DNA from: Campylobacterota bacterium
GTDB taxonomy: Bacteria > Campylobacterota > Campylobacteria > Campylobacterales > Sulfurimonadaceae
Length of the DNA: 64,000 nt
Direction of reading: 5' to 3'
Assembly: GCA_040752835.1 (NCBI GenBank)
Contig: JBFMGG010000005.1
Span: 124,001 to 188,000, forward strand
Below, piece by piece: positions 51,049 to 60,011 of this stretch (the stretch's first letter is position 1; each line of letters starts with the position of its first letter). A model generated the notes under the pieces. The model made no database searches. It had not been told where the DNA came from and saw only the letters and a program-made list of their open reading frames with translations. Both the position numbers and the translations under genes were made by a program.

Positions 51049-51353
51049 TGTTCGGAAATCTCTCTGAGATGGGCAAAATGTTCGAAGCGCTCCAGTCGCA
51101 GGCCAAAGCGATGGAGGAAGAACTCTCCGAACGCCGTTACACCGTCAAAAGCGGCGGCGGCATGGTCAAACTTACCCTCAACGGAAAAGGGGAGGCCATC
51201 GATCTGGAGATCGACGATTCCCTCCTTGAAGACAAAGCTTCCCTGCAAATCATTCTCCTCTCCGCCGTGACGGATGCTTATAAAATGGTCGAGGACAACA
51301 AAAAACAGCATGCGCTCGGCATGCTCGGAGGGATGAACCCGTTTACGAAATAA
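51048..51353 (+). CDS. ebfC: YbaB/EbfC nucleoid-associated protein
   Basis: The 101-residue DNA-binding protein forms dimers with a tweezer shape. Conserved features are MGKMFEALQSQAKAMEEELS, VKSGGGMVKLTLNGKGEAIDLEI, and the end HALGMLGGMNPF. It is usually beside recR; here it follows panD, by a TGATG overlap. Confidence 0.9.
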   Translation: MFGNLSEMGKMFEALQSQAKAMEEELSERRYTVKSGGGMVKLTLNGKGEAIDLEIDDSLLEDKASLQIILLSAVTDAYKMVEDNKKQHALGMLGGMNPFTK

Positions 51354-51412
51354 ACGGGATAAAAGCTCCGGGATGGTACAATTTCGCCAAAAACGGGGAA
51401 AGGTAGCGGGTT

Positions 51413-52267
51413 ATGGAAGCGTTTGAAGCCTATCTGTCGGCACATCTCCCCTGCGTCCCCAGTTTCCATCCCCATTACGAGCGCTCGCTTCGCCAGATGC
51501 TCGAAGGGGGAGGAAAACGGTTTCGCCCCGCGTTGCTGCTGGGTGTCGTCCGCGCTTTCAATCCGTTGATGCTCGAGGGGGCCTATCCCGTTGCCCTTTC
51601 GCTCGAACTGCTGCACACCTATTCGCTGATTCACGACGACCTCCCTTCGATGGACAACGCCGATCTGCGCCGCGGGATGCCGACGCTGCACACGACGTAC
51701 GACGAGGTGAGTGCGATACTCGCCGGAGACGCCCTCAATACCTACGCGTTCGAGGTCCTCTCCAACGCGCCGCTGAGTGAGCGCGTCATCGTCAGGCTGG
51801 TGCGTGAACTCTCCTCCAACGGAGGAGTGTCGGGCATGGTGCTGGGGCAGGCGATCGACTGCCATTTCGAAAACACTCCGCTGGACGTCGAACAGGTCCG
51901 TTTTCTCCACATTCACAAAACGGGCAAATTGATCGCCGCGTCGCTCAAGATGGGGGCCATCGTGGCCGGGCGCGACGATATGGCCGAACGTCTCTACGAT
52001 TTCGGGATCGATCTTGGATTGCTGTTTCAGATCCAGGACGACATCCTCGACGTGACGATGAGCAGCGAAGAGGCCGGGAAAACGACGAACAACGATTCGG
52101 CGAAAAACAGTTTCGTGACGCTGCTGGGCTATGACGAGGCGCTGCGACAGGCCGATGAACTGGCGCAGAAGCTGCTGGGCATGATGGAGAGTTTTGACGA
52201 GAGTTTACGGCGTGAACTCTCCCCAACACTGATCCACTACATCAATCGACATAAGGAACAAGTATGA
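51413..52267 (+). CDS. ispA: Polyprenyl diphosphate synthase (farnesyl/geranylgeranyl type)
   Basis: The enzyme condenses isopentenyl diphosphate with allylic diphosphates. The 284-residue product has GGGKRFRPALLLG (~36), the first Asp motif DDLPSMDNADLRRG (~79) and the second DDILD (~210). Length fits a farnesyl or geranylgeranyl diphosphate synthase rather than a longer-chain enzyme. It overlaps tkt (ATGA). Confidence 0.9.
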   Translation: MEAFEAYLSAHLPCVPSFHPHYERSLRQMLEGGGKRFRPALLLGVVRAFNPLMLEGAYPVALSLELLHTYSLIHDDLPSMDNADLRRGMPTLHTTYDEVSAILAGDALNTYAFEVLSNAPLSERVIVRLVRELSSNGGVSGMVLGQAIDCHFENTPLDVEQVRFLHIHKTGKLIAASLKMGAIVAGRDDMAERLYDFGIDLGLLFQIQDDILDVTMSSEEAGKTTNNDSAKNSFVTLLGYDEALRQADELAQKLLGMMESFDESLRRELSPTLIHYINRHKEQV

Positions 52268-54180
52268 GCAACGCAATGCGTCAAAAGATGGCGGATACAA
52301 TCCGTTTTTTAGCCGCGGACATGGTACAACAGGCCAACTCGGGCCACCCCGGGGCTCCGATGGGGCTGGCGGACATTGCCGTCGTCCTCTCCGAACACCT
52401 GAACCACAATCCCAAAAACCCAAAATGGCTCAACCGCGACCGTCTGGTCTTCTCCGGCGGACACGGGACGGGGCTCATTTATTCGCTTTATTACCTCTGG
52501 GGATACGGTCTGGAGATGGAAGATCTCCAATCTTTCCGCCAGCTCGATTCCGCAACTCCCGGGCATCCCGAATACGGTCATACGGCCGGGGTAGAGATTA
52601 CGACGGGGCCTCTGGGACAAGGTGTTGCGAACGCCGTCGGATTTGCGATGGCGGCTTCCTATGTCGGCCAGAAGGTCAATTCGGAAACGGCAAAATTGAT
52701 CGATCACAACGTCTATTGTCTCTGCGGTGACGGCGACCTGGAAGAGGGGATCAGTTACGAGGCGTGTTCGCTTGCGGGGCATCTGGGGCTTGAGAACCTG
52801 ATTTTGATTTACGATTCCAACCGCATCACGATCGAAGGATCGACCGAGCTGAGCATCAGTGAAAACATCCGCGGCCGTTTCGAGTCGCAAAACTGGGCCG
52901 TTCTTGAAATCGACGGGCACAATTTCGACGAGATCGACGGCGCGATCACGCAGGCCAAGCTAATGAGCCGGCCGGTTCTCATCATCGCCAACACGGTGAT
53001 CGCCAAGGGGGGGGACAAGCTGGAAGGCTCGCATCACTCCCACGGTGCCCCGCTGGGACACGACGTCATCAAAGCGGCCAAGCATGTGGCCGGGTTCGAT
53101 CCTGAAAAAACGTTCCACGTCGATGCGGATGTGCTCGAGCGGTTCCGCTGCGCTATCGAAAAAGGAGATCTCGCCGAACGCGAATGGAACCACCGTCTCA
53201 AAGAGCTTCCGCTCTCGGAACAGAACGAAGCGTACGAGCAGCTAATCAACCCCGATTTCAGCCGTATCCAGTGGCCGGCGTTTGAAAAAGCCGACGCAAC
53301 CCGTAATACCAACGGCATCATCCTCAATGCTATCGCCAAAGCGATTCCGGGATTCCTCGGCGGTTCGGCGGATCTGGGCCCCTCGAACAAAACCGAACTC
53401 TCGGGGATGGGCGATTTCCCCAAAGGGAAGAATATCCATTTCGGGATCCGCGAACACGCGATGGCTTCCATTACGAACGCGATGGCGCTCTACGGCCCGC
53501 TGATCCCTTTCAGTGCCACGTTTTTCGTGTTCAGCGACTACCTCAAACCCTCTGCCCGGATCGCGGCACTGAGCGGAATTCAGCACTTTTTCATCTGGAC
53601 GCACGACAGCATCGGCGTGGGCGAAGACGGCCCGACCCACCAGCCGATCGAGCACTTGAGCCAGTTTAGAGCATTGCCGAATTTTTACGTGTACCGTCCG
53701 GCGGACGGAAATGAAAACGTCAAGTGCTGGCAGAAAGCGCTCCAGATGAAAAACGCCCCCTCGGCGTTCGTCTGCTCCCGCCAGAACCTTCCCCTTCTCC
53801 CTTCTGCGGCAAAAGGCGAGGTCGCCAACGGCGGGTATTTGCTGGTCGAAAAACCGAACGCGACGGTAACGCTCATGGCGTCGGGCTCGGAAGTAGGGCT
53901 TGCACTTGAGACCGCGCAGCTGCTCGAAGCCAAAGGGACCGCCGCCAACGTCGTGAGCGTCCCGTGTTTCGATCTGCTGCTTGAACAGCCGCAGAGCTAC
54001 GTCGAGTCGATCATCAAACCTTCGACCAAAAAAGTGGCGATCGAAGCAGCCCGCGGGCTCGAATGGTACCGTTTTGCCGACACCGTCGTCGGAATGGAAA
54101 GTTTCGGCGCCAGCGCGCCGGCCGATAAGTTGTTCGAACGGTTCGGGTTCAGCGCGCAGGCGATCGCTTCGAAAATCTGA
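52264..54180 (+). CDS. tkt: Transketolase
   Basis: This thiamine enzyme transfers two-carbon units in the pentose phosphate pathway. The 638-residue protein has QQANSGHPGAPMG (~23), the diphosphate motif GDGDLEEGISYEA (~157), the Pyr domain with FGIREHAMASITNAM (~395) and VGEDGPTHQPIEH (~455). Length is slightly shorter than E. coli's 663. The stop overlaps the next start by one base. Confidence 0.97.
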   Translation: MSNAMRQKMADTIRFLAADMVQQANSGHPGAPMGLADIAVVLSEHLNHNPKNPKWLNRDRLVFSGGHGTGLIYSLYYLWGYGLEMEDLQSFRQLDSATPGHPEYGHTAGVEITTGPLGQGVANAVGFAMAASYVGQKVNSETAKLIDHNVYCLCGDGDLEEGISYEACSLAGHLGLENLILIYDSNRITIEGSTELSISENIRGRFESQNWAVLEIDGHNFDEIDGAITQAKLMSRPVLIIANTVIAKGGDKLEGSHHSHGAPLGHDVIKAAKHVAGFDPEKTFHVDADVLERFRCAIEKGDLAEREWNHRLKELPLSEQNEAYEQLINPDFSRIQWPAFEKADATRNTNGIILNAIAKAIPGFLGGSADLGPSNKTELSGMGDFPKGKNIHFGIREHAMASITNAMALYGPLIPFSATFFVFSDYLKPSARIAALSGIQHFFIWTHDSIGVGEDGPTHQPIEHLSQFRALPNFYVYRPADGNENVKCWQKALQMKNAPSAFVCSRQNLPLLPSAAKGEVANGGYLLVEKPNATVTLMASGSEVGLALETAQLLEAKGTAANVVSVPCFDLLLEQPQSYVESIIKPSTKKVAIEAARGLEWYRFADTVVGMESFGASAPADKLFERFGFSAQAIASKI

Positions 54181-54932
54181 TGCACGATTCACCCGAATAT
54201 CTAGAGAAAAAACGTTTTTTCGATTCGCTGGTGACCCTGTACGGCCGCAATGTGGCCGTAGAGGTGCTTCGTGACCAATCGGTCGAAATCCACAAACTGC
54301 ATCTTTCCAAAAGCAACCGGATCGACGAAACGATACAAGAAATCGTCGATTTGGCCGAAATGCGGGGCGTTGAGATCAAATACCATACGAAAGAGGCGTT
54401 GTCGCGCATCTCGAAAAACAGCGCACAGGATCAGGGAGTCGCCCTGGACGTCAAGGCGCTCAATTACCGCAGCGCCGCGCAGATCGGCAGCGATTTTCCC
54501 GGAGCGTTCCGCCTGCTGGCCCTCGATGGGATCAACAACCCCCAAAATCTGGGGATGATCATCCGCTCCGCCGCCGCAAGCCGGATTGACGGCATCGTGC
54601 TGCCCAAGAAAAACTCGACCAGGCTCTCCCCTTTGGTGATGAAAGCGAGCGCGGGGACATTGTTCAAAATCCCGATCTACTACTGCGATACGCTCAGCGA
54701 GATACTGGGATTGGAAGAGACGGCGTTCATCACCCTTTCATCCCACGCGCGCGACGATATCCATTCCCTGAAAATCCCCTCACGTGCCGTTTTTGTGCTG
54801 GGGAACGAATCCGAAGGGGTCAGCGATGCGGTCATGCGGGCGTCGACCCACAGCGTAAGCATTCCGATGCACCGCGGGGTCGAGTCTCTCAACGTCGCCG
54901 TGACGGCGGGAATCGTCAGTTTTCTACCATAA
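54180..54932 (+). CDS. TrmH-family RNA 2'-O-methyltransferase
   Basis: The 250-residue SPOUT protein has an N-terminal substrate domain and the motifs NPQNLGMIIRSAAASRID (~120), LGNESEGVSDAVM (~206) and SLNVAVTAGIVSF (~235). Its target could be tRNA or 23S rRNA; it differs from the RlmB-like enzyme at 40046. It is translated right after tkt and converges with the thioredoxin gene, overlapping by 17 bases. Confidence 0.85.
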   Translation: MHDSPEYLEKKRFFDSLVTLYGRNVAVEVLRDQSVEIHKLHLSKSNRIDETIQEIVDLAEMRGVEIKYHTKEALSRISKNSAQDQGVALDVKALNYRSAAQIGSDFPGAFRLLALDGINNPQNLGMIIRSAAASRIDGIVLPKKNSTRLSPLVMKASAGTLFKIPIYYCDTLSEILGLEETAFITLSSHARDDIHSLKIPSRAVFVLGNESEGVSDAVMRASTHSVSIPMHRGVESLNVAVTAGIVSFLP

Positions 54933-55239
54933 GGCAATACGGTCGCTCAATCGCGTCAATGACTTCACCCACACTCATATGGCGGCTTTTGCGCAAGAAT
55001 TCCCGCCCCTGAAAGAAAATCAAAACGGTCGGAATGGCGAAGACGCTAAAATGGGATGCGATTTCGGGTGTTTCGGAGATGTCGATACTCTCAATGATGA
55101 ACGTAGGGAAGTGTTCCATAACGGCTTCGGTCAGTTTGGGTTTGAGGGCATGGCAGACGTTGCATCCGGGTGCGCTGAAGTAGAGCATGACCGCATCGTT
55201 CGTGTTTAGGGTATGGCTGATCGTATCAAGTGTTTGCAT
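54916..55239 (-). CDS. Thioredoxin-family protein
   Basis: The 107-residue protein has the thioredoxin fold with active site APGCNVCHALKP (~29-40; CNVC, not the classical CGPC) and the cis-Pro region FAIPTVLIFFQG (~77). No signal peptide is seen, so it is probably cytoplasmic. The open frame continues upstream, but homology starts with the ATG at 55239. It lies head-to-head with the radical SAM gene, 12 bases apart. Confidence 0.88.
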   Translation of the reverse strand: MQTLDTISHTLNTNDAVMLYFSAPGCNVCHALKPKLTEAVMEHFPTFIIESIDISETPEIASHFSVFAIPTVLIFFQGREFLRKSRHMSVGEVIDAIERPYCLMVEN

Positions 55240-55251
55240 GAGGGGATTATA

Positions 55252-56133
55252 ATGAAATTTTTCCGCGCTTACGTTGAAATAACCAACATCTGCGGTCTCT
55301 CGTGCAGCTTCTGTCCTCCCAGAAAACAGCCGAATACGACGATGCCCCTGCCGTTTTTCCGGCAGGTTGTGGATCAGCTCAGAGACTACACCGACGAAAT
55401 CGCTTTGCACGTCATGGGGGATCCGATGGTGTTGTCCAACCTCGACGCCTATTTGGACGAAGCACACGCGCAGGGGCTCAGGGTGATGATCACGACGAGC
55501 GGATTTTATCTGAGCCCGGAACGGCGTTTCATGCTCTTGCATCCGTCGATCCGCCAGGTAAACGTATCGCTCAACAGTTTCGACAAAAACGGTGCCGGAC
55601 GGAGCTTTGAGGAATATTTGGAACCGATTTTGGCCCTGTGCGATGAAAAAGTGGACAGAAAAACCGATGCGTTCATCAACCTGAGGCTTTGGAATCTGGC
55701 AGGGGCGGAAGGCGACGAGGCTTTCAATGATCGGTTGTTTGCAAGGCTCGAAGAGCATTTCCGTCTGGAAACCGGCTACATCCGTTCACATGCGAGCGGA
55801 GAACGCCAGGGGATTCGGGTAGCCCCGAAAGTGCTGATCCATTTCGACCGCTATTTCGAGTGGCCGAATCTGCGTAATCCCGATGCGGGAGACGGTTATT
55901 GCCACGGCCTGCGTTCCCAGATCGGGGTATTGGCGGACGGTCGTGTCGTCCCCTGTTGCCTGGATGGGGAGGGGGTGATCGATTTGGGTAACCTGCACGA
56001 GACAAATTTGGATAGAATTCTCTCATCGAAACGCGCCGAAGCGATTGTGGCGGGGTTCGAGGGCGGGAAAGCCGTGGAAGAGCTGTGCCGAAAGTGCACC
56101 TACAAAAAACGATTTGACAAGGAGTCAACATGA
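55252..56133 (+). CDS. Radical SAM/SPASM-type protein
   Basis: The 293-residue protein has the radical SAM cluster CGLSCSFC (~13-20, CX3CX2C), a second Cys set (GYCHGLRSQ; VVPCCLDGEG; near the end CRKCTYKK) and ends like SPASM proteins, which modify peptides or work as anaerobic maturases. The target is unknown. Start ATG 55252 follows GAGGGG by six bases; an ATG at 55213 lacks a ribosome site. It overlaps mgtE by four bases. Confidence 0.82.
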   Translation: MKFFRAYVEITNICGLSCSFCPPRKQPNTTMPLPFFRQVVDQLRDYTDEIALHVMGDPMVLSNLDAYLDEAHAQGLRVMITTSGFYLSPERRFMLLHPSIRQVNVSLNSFDKNGAGRSFEEYLEPILALCDEKVDRKTDAFINLRLWNLAGAEGDEAFNDRLFARLEEHFRLETGYIRSHASGERQGIRVAPKVLIHFDRYFEWPNLRNPDAGDGYCHGLRSQIGVLADGRVVPCCLDGEGVIDLGNLHETNLDRILSSKRAEAIVAGFEGGKAVEELCRKCTYKKRFDKEST

Positions 56134-57482
56134 TTGAAAACCTGCTGGAATCGATCAACAATCGTGTCGCTCTGTACAACGAGGGGATTGACGAAAACGT
56201 CCATATCTACGAAATCGCAATCCTCCTTAAAAACCTTCACGACGAAGACGAAGAACTTTATACCCAGACGCTGGAGACCCTTCCCAAAGAGATTTTGGCC
56301 GAAGTCCTTTTGGAAATGCCTCAGCAGCACATGGAAGAAGCTTACGAACAGTTGGGGGCCGAAGGGCTGGCCAACCTGGCTTCGGAACTCGACACCGACG
56401 ATGCCGCCGACCTGATCCAGCACATCGAAGAGGTGAATGAAGAGCTGGCCGAAGAGGTCCTTTCAAAACTTCCCGAAGAAGAGCGTGCAACGATCGAAAC
56501 CCTCATTTCGTACAATGAAAACGAAGCGGGTGCGTACATGCAGACCGAATTGTTCGAAGCGCGGGCGGATGAGAGCGTCGGCGAATCGATCAAACGCCTG
56601 CGGGCGATGAAAGCCGAAGAGCTGATCGACAACGTCCATCAGGTTTTTATCGTCGACAAACATCGTCGGCTGATCGGCGCGATTTTGCTCGAAGACCTGA
56701 TCCTCCACGAACCCGACGAGATATACCGCGATATCATGCATGACGGTCACAATACCGTACATGTCCACGCGCACGACCCGATTTACGACGTCGTCGAAGT
56801 GTTCGCCAACTACAACCTCAATACCCTCGCCGTTGTCGATGACAACCAGATCCTGCTGGGGCGGATCACCGCCGACGACATCCACGACGTTATGGAAGAG
56901 CGGGCAACCGAACAGATCTATCACATGGCGGGGGTCAACGAGGACGCCGAAGAGGACGAAGAGTTCTGGAGCATCGGGAAAACCCGGGCGATCTGGCTGG
57001 CGATCAACCTGGTGACCGCCATTGCCGCTTCGGTGGTTATCGGGATGTTCGACGCGACGATCGAAGCGATCGTCGCGCTGGCGATTTTAATGCCGATCGT
57101 GGCGTCTATGGGGGGAAATGCCGGGACGCAGACGCTCACCGTAACGGTGCGTAAAATCGCACTGGGCGAGATTGAGGGGAAGGAAGCCTATACGACCGTC
57201 AAGCGTGAGGTGTTGCTGGCGTTGTTTAACGGGTTTATTTTCGCCCTTGTCATCGGCGCGGTCGCCTATTTATGGTTTAAGATACCCCTTCTTGGCTTAG
57301 TAATTGCGTTATCGATGATAATTAATCTTTTCTTTGCGGGATTTTTTGGTACACTAATTCCACTGGGGCTGCGGCGCGCCGGAATCGACCCCGCAATCGG
57401 ATCGACCGTTATTCTGACGACGGTGACCGACGTTGTCGGCTTTTTAAGCTTTTTGGGGCTTGCAACCCTCATATTACTATAA
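56130..57482 (+). CDS. mgtE: Magnesium transporter MgtE
   Basis: MgtE is a Mg2+-gated channel. The 450-residue protein has an acidic N domain (about 20-130), a CBS pair (about 135-260; VDKHRRLIGAILLEDLI, NTLAVVDDNQILLGRIT) and five C-terminal helices with PIVASMGGNAGTQTLTVTVR (~325), the pore helix signature. It follows the radical SAM gene by an ATGA overlap and precedes a cation antiporter by nine bases. Confidence 0.95.
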   Translation: MIENLLESINNRVALYNEGIDENVHIYEIAILLKNLHDEDEELYTQTLETLPKEILAEVLLEMPQQHMEEAYEQLGAEGLANLASELDTDDAADLIQHIEEVNEELAEEVLSKLPEEERATIETLISYNENEAGAYMQTELFEARADESVGESIKRLRAMKAEELIDNVHQVFIVDKHRRLIGAILLEDLILHEPDEIYRDIMHDGHNTVHVHAHDPIYDVVEVFANYNLNTLAVVDDNQILLGRITADDIHDVMEERATEQIYHMAGVNEDAEEDEEFWSIGKTRAIWLAINLVTAIAASVVIGMFDATIEAIVALAILMPIVASMGGNAGTQTLTVTVRKIALGEIEGKEAYTTVKREVLLALFNGFIFALVIGAVAYLWFKIPLLGLVIALSMIINLFFAGFFGTLIPLGLRRAGIDPAIGSTVILTTVTDVVGFLSFLGLATLILL

Positions 57483-57491
57483 GGATCGGAA

Positions 57492-58640
57492 TTGGACAGG
57501 CGAGTACGCTATTTTATCGAGGATTACTGGGATATTTTTATCGGGGTGGTCTCGATAGCGTTGGCATTCGTTTTTCATCTTCAGCACGAGTCGTCTCTGG
57601 CGACCCTTTTCGCCGCCATCGGCATTGCGGCCCTTTCGCTTACGGTGGCCGAAGTCGCCGACATCCTCTCCGAACGCCTCCAGGAACCTTACGGCAGTTT
57701 TGTCCTCACTTTCAGCGCGGTTGCGGTCGAGATCATTCTGTTGTACGTCATTTTGCTGGAGGTCAAACACTCTCCCGAAGTACTCGAAACGGTCAAGGGG
57801 GGGATTATTTCGGCGGTCATCGTCGACCTGAACGTCCTTCTGGGGCTCGCCGTCTTTTTGGGCGGGCTGGCCTATACGCAGCAACAGCATAACAAAGAGA
57901 CCTCCAGCACCTACAGCACCGTTTTGTTCGTCTCCTCGTCGGCACTGCTGGTCCCCGGATTGCTCAGCCACACCGAACACGGTGCGGATGCGTTGACCCA
58001 CGTCAGTCACCTGATCGCCGGCGTGCTGCTGCTGTTTTACATCGTCATCTTTATTTTTCAGACCCGGACCCATACCCATTTTTTCAAAGCGACGGCGCGG
58101 AGCCGTTTTTTCCGTCTTAAACGGAAACTTCAAGAGCACGACGGCGAAATCGACGAGAGTCAATCGACCGATTATGTTTTCGAGCACATGAGCACGGCAT
58201 TCAATTTCGTCGCGATCTTTTTCTTTATCGCGATTATCGCTTTCGGCGCCGAGATTTTTGCCGGTGACGGGGTTGCGGTGGCGAAGCAGTACGGCATTTC
58301 GGCCGGGCTTGCGGGGCTTGTCATCGCAATCATCAGCGTCAGCCCGGAGATTTTCACCGCCGTACGGGCCGCGCGCAACGACCAGATTCAGCGGGTTGTC
58401 AACATCGCCATGGGGGCGTCGACCGTATCGATTATCCTGACGGTGCCGATTTTGATGCTGCTGGCCTATTTTAGCGGGATCAACCTGACTCTCGATTTCA
58501 ACCCGCTGCAGATCGGGGCGTTGCTGCTGACGATCCTGCTGGTATGGAAAACGACTGATGAAGGGGAGACAAACTATTTCGAAGGGGCGTCGCACCTGAT
58601 GTTTTTTACCAGTTACGCGATCATCGCCGCCTATTACTGA
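57492..58640 (+). CDS. Calcium/sodium:proton antiporter, ChaA-like
   Basis: The 382-residue protein has about 11 helices and the two inverted CaCA repeats, marked by VAEVADILSERL (~53) and by VSPEIFTAVRAARNDQIQ (~280). A charged cytoplasmic loop (~195-225) separates them. Such antiporters export Ca2+ or Na+/K+. The start is TTG at 57492, after AAGGATCGGAA; there is no early ATG. It overlaps yaaA. Confidence 0.82.
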   Translation: MDRRVRYFIEDYWDIFIGVVSIALAFVFHLQHESSLATLFAAIGIAALSLTVAEVADILSERLQEPYGSFVLTFSAVAVEIILLYVILLEVKHSPEVLETVKGGIISAVIVDLNVLLGLAVFLGGLAYTQQQHNKETSSTYSTVLFVSSSALLVPGLLSHTEHGADALTHVSHLIAGVLLLFYIVIFIFQTRTHTHFFKATARSRFFRLKRKLQEHDGEIDESQSTDYVFEHMSTAFNFVAIFFFIAIIAFGAEIFAGDGVAVAKQYGISAGLAGLVIAIISVSPEIFTAVRAARNDQIQRVVNIAMGASTVSIILTVPILMLLAYFSGINLTLDFNPLQIGALLLTILLVWKTTDEGETNYFEGASHLMFFTSYAIIAAYY

Positions 58641-59377
58641 TGGTTGTTTTGTTTGCCCCCAGCGAGGGAAAACGCCCGGGAGGTGAGGCCGAGCCTCTTT
58701 CGTCGGCCTCGCTCCTCTTCCCCGAACTCTATTCCCGCCGTCTCGAAATGGCCGGGCGTTACGAAGCAATCGTGAGGGAAGGGGACGATGCGGCCCTGTC
58801 GGAACTTTTCGGCCTCAAAGATCCCCGCGAATTCGACCGCTACAAAGTTCCGTTTGCCCGTGCGGCGACGATGAAAGCGATCCTCCGTTACGACGGGGTG
58901 GCGTACGATTATCTCGATTATCCTTCGCTCGATCAGCGCGCGCAGGAATACGTCGACCGGCACGTGATCGTCTTTTCAAACCTTTTCGGACCGATCGCGG
59001 CGGGCGATTGCATCCCCGATTACAAACTCAAGCAGGGCTCGGCTATCGGAGGGAGCGCTCCGGAAACGTTTTACCGCAAACATTTCGCCGAAGCGCTGGA
59101 CCGCTGGATCGGGGAGCGTGAAGTGCTCGACATCCGCGCCGGATTCTACGACAAGTTCTACGTCCCGAAAAACAGACCCGTGACGATGAAATTTCTTAAA
59201 GAGGGAAAAGCGCTCAGCCACTGGGCCAAGGCGTATCGCGGGAAAGTTCTCAGGGAAACCGCCCTTCACCGCCCACAATCGATCAGCGAACTCCTTTCGC
59301 TCGACATCGAGGGGCTGAAACTCGAAGAAATACGCGAGACCAAAAAGTCCAGAGAGATCGTTTATTCCATTTGTTGA
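58640..59377 (+). CDS. yaaA: YaaA/DUF328 family protein (peroxide stress response)
   Basis: In E. coli YaaA limits intracellular iron and damage under peroxide stress. The 245-residue protein has the family start VVLFAPSEGKRPGG and the stretch VIVFSNLFGPIAAGDCIPDYKL (~110). Its ATG overlaps the antiporter stop (TGATG). It is the last protein gene before the tRNA cluster. Confidence 0.82.
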   Translation: MVVLFAPSEGKRPGGEAEPLSSASLLFPELYSRRLEMAGRYEAIVREGDDAALSELFGLKDPREFDRYKVPFARAATMKAILRYDGVAYDYLDYPSLDQRAQEYVDRHVIVFSNLFGPIAAGDCIPDYKLKQGSAIGGSAPETFYRKHFAEALDRWIGEREVLDIRAGFYDKFYVPKNRPVTMKFLKEGKALSHWAKAYRGKVLRETALHRPQSISELLSLDIEGLKLEEIRETKKSREIVYSIC

Positions 59378-59395
59378 AAATCTTTTGGCGGAGTC

Positions 59396-59424
59396 TTGAC
59401 AATCGGCATCGAAATGACTATAAT
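59396..59424 (+). promoter_or_regulatory. Consensus sigma-70 promoter of the tRNA-tuf cluster
   Basis: TTGACA (59396-59401) and TATAAT (59419-59424) match the consensus in full with 17 bases between, the best promoter in the window. It lies 22 bases before the first tRNA. Confidence 0.85.
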
Positions 59425-59445
59425 TGCAGCTCCATTTCGCCAAAT

Positions 59446-59521
59446 GCCGGTTTAGCTCAGTTGGTAGAGCAACTGATTTGTAATCAGTAGGTCGGGAGTT
59501 CGAGTCCCCCAATCGGCACCA
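59446..59521 (+). tRNA. trnT: tRNA-Thr (anticodon TGT)
   Basis: GCCGGTT/AATCGGC acceptor arms, anticodon loop TTTGTAA (anticodon TGT), GTTCGAGTC T-arm and an encoded CCA. First of four tRNAs before tuf, in the same order as E. coli thrU-tyrU-glyT-thrT-tufB. Confidence 0.96.
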
Positions 59522-59578
59522 TTGTCCGGAATCGGAACGCATTATTTATTTATCAGTGTTAGACCAGATTATGGCCGT

Positions 59579-59664
<86 letters not shown>

Positions 59665-59667
59665 TCT

Positions 59668-59744
<77 letters not shown>

Positions 59745-59752
59745 CTGGGAGC

Positions 59753-59813
59753 TGAAGTACAACCATAATACTACTTCAATCATTACCTTAAAACTGTAAA
59801 AATAGTTTTTAAG
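59753..59813 (+). repeat. Two inverted repeats between tRNA-Gly and tRNA-Thr
   Basis: TGAAGTA/TACTTCA (59753-59759, 59772-59778) and AAAACT/AGTTTT (within 59790-59813) fold into hairpins in this 98-base gap. They may guide tRNA processing or partial termination; otherwise I see nothing in the gap. Confidence 0.4.
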
Positions 59814-59842
59814 CTTCCAAATACGAACGTATCATTGTTTAT

Positions 59843-59917
<75 letters not shown>

Positions 59918-59970
59918 GTAATATTTTTGTAATATTTGAAAGCTTGAAAGCTATTTCAGCTGTTTTTTGG

Positions 59971-59976
59971 TATAAT
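59971..59976 (+). promoter_or_regulatory. -10 element for tuf
   Basis: TATAAT after a T-run (TGTTTTTTGG) lies 35 bases before the tuf ATG, so tuf has its own promoter besides read-through from the tRNAs. Confidence 0.55.
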
Positions 59977-60011
59977 TCCAATTTCATTTACACATTCAGT
60001 CGGAGGACACA

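Noticed and set aside
55248-55253. TATAAT directly before and overlapping the radical SAM start codon as its promoter
   Set aside because: Transcription from it would begin downstream of the best start codon, which has its own ribosome site GAGGGG; probably chance.
57477-58769. A 430-codon minus-strand frame opposite the cation antiporter
   Set aside because: The translation is dominated by Arg, Gln, Asp and Asn, typical of antisense to membrane-helix codons.
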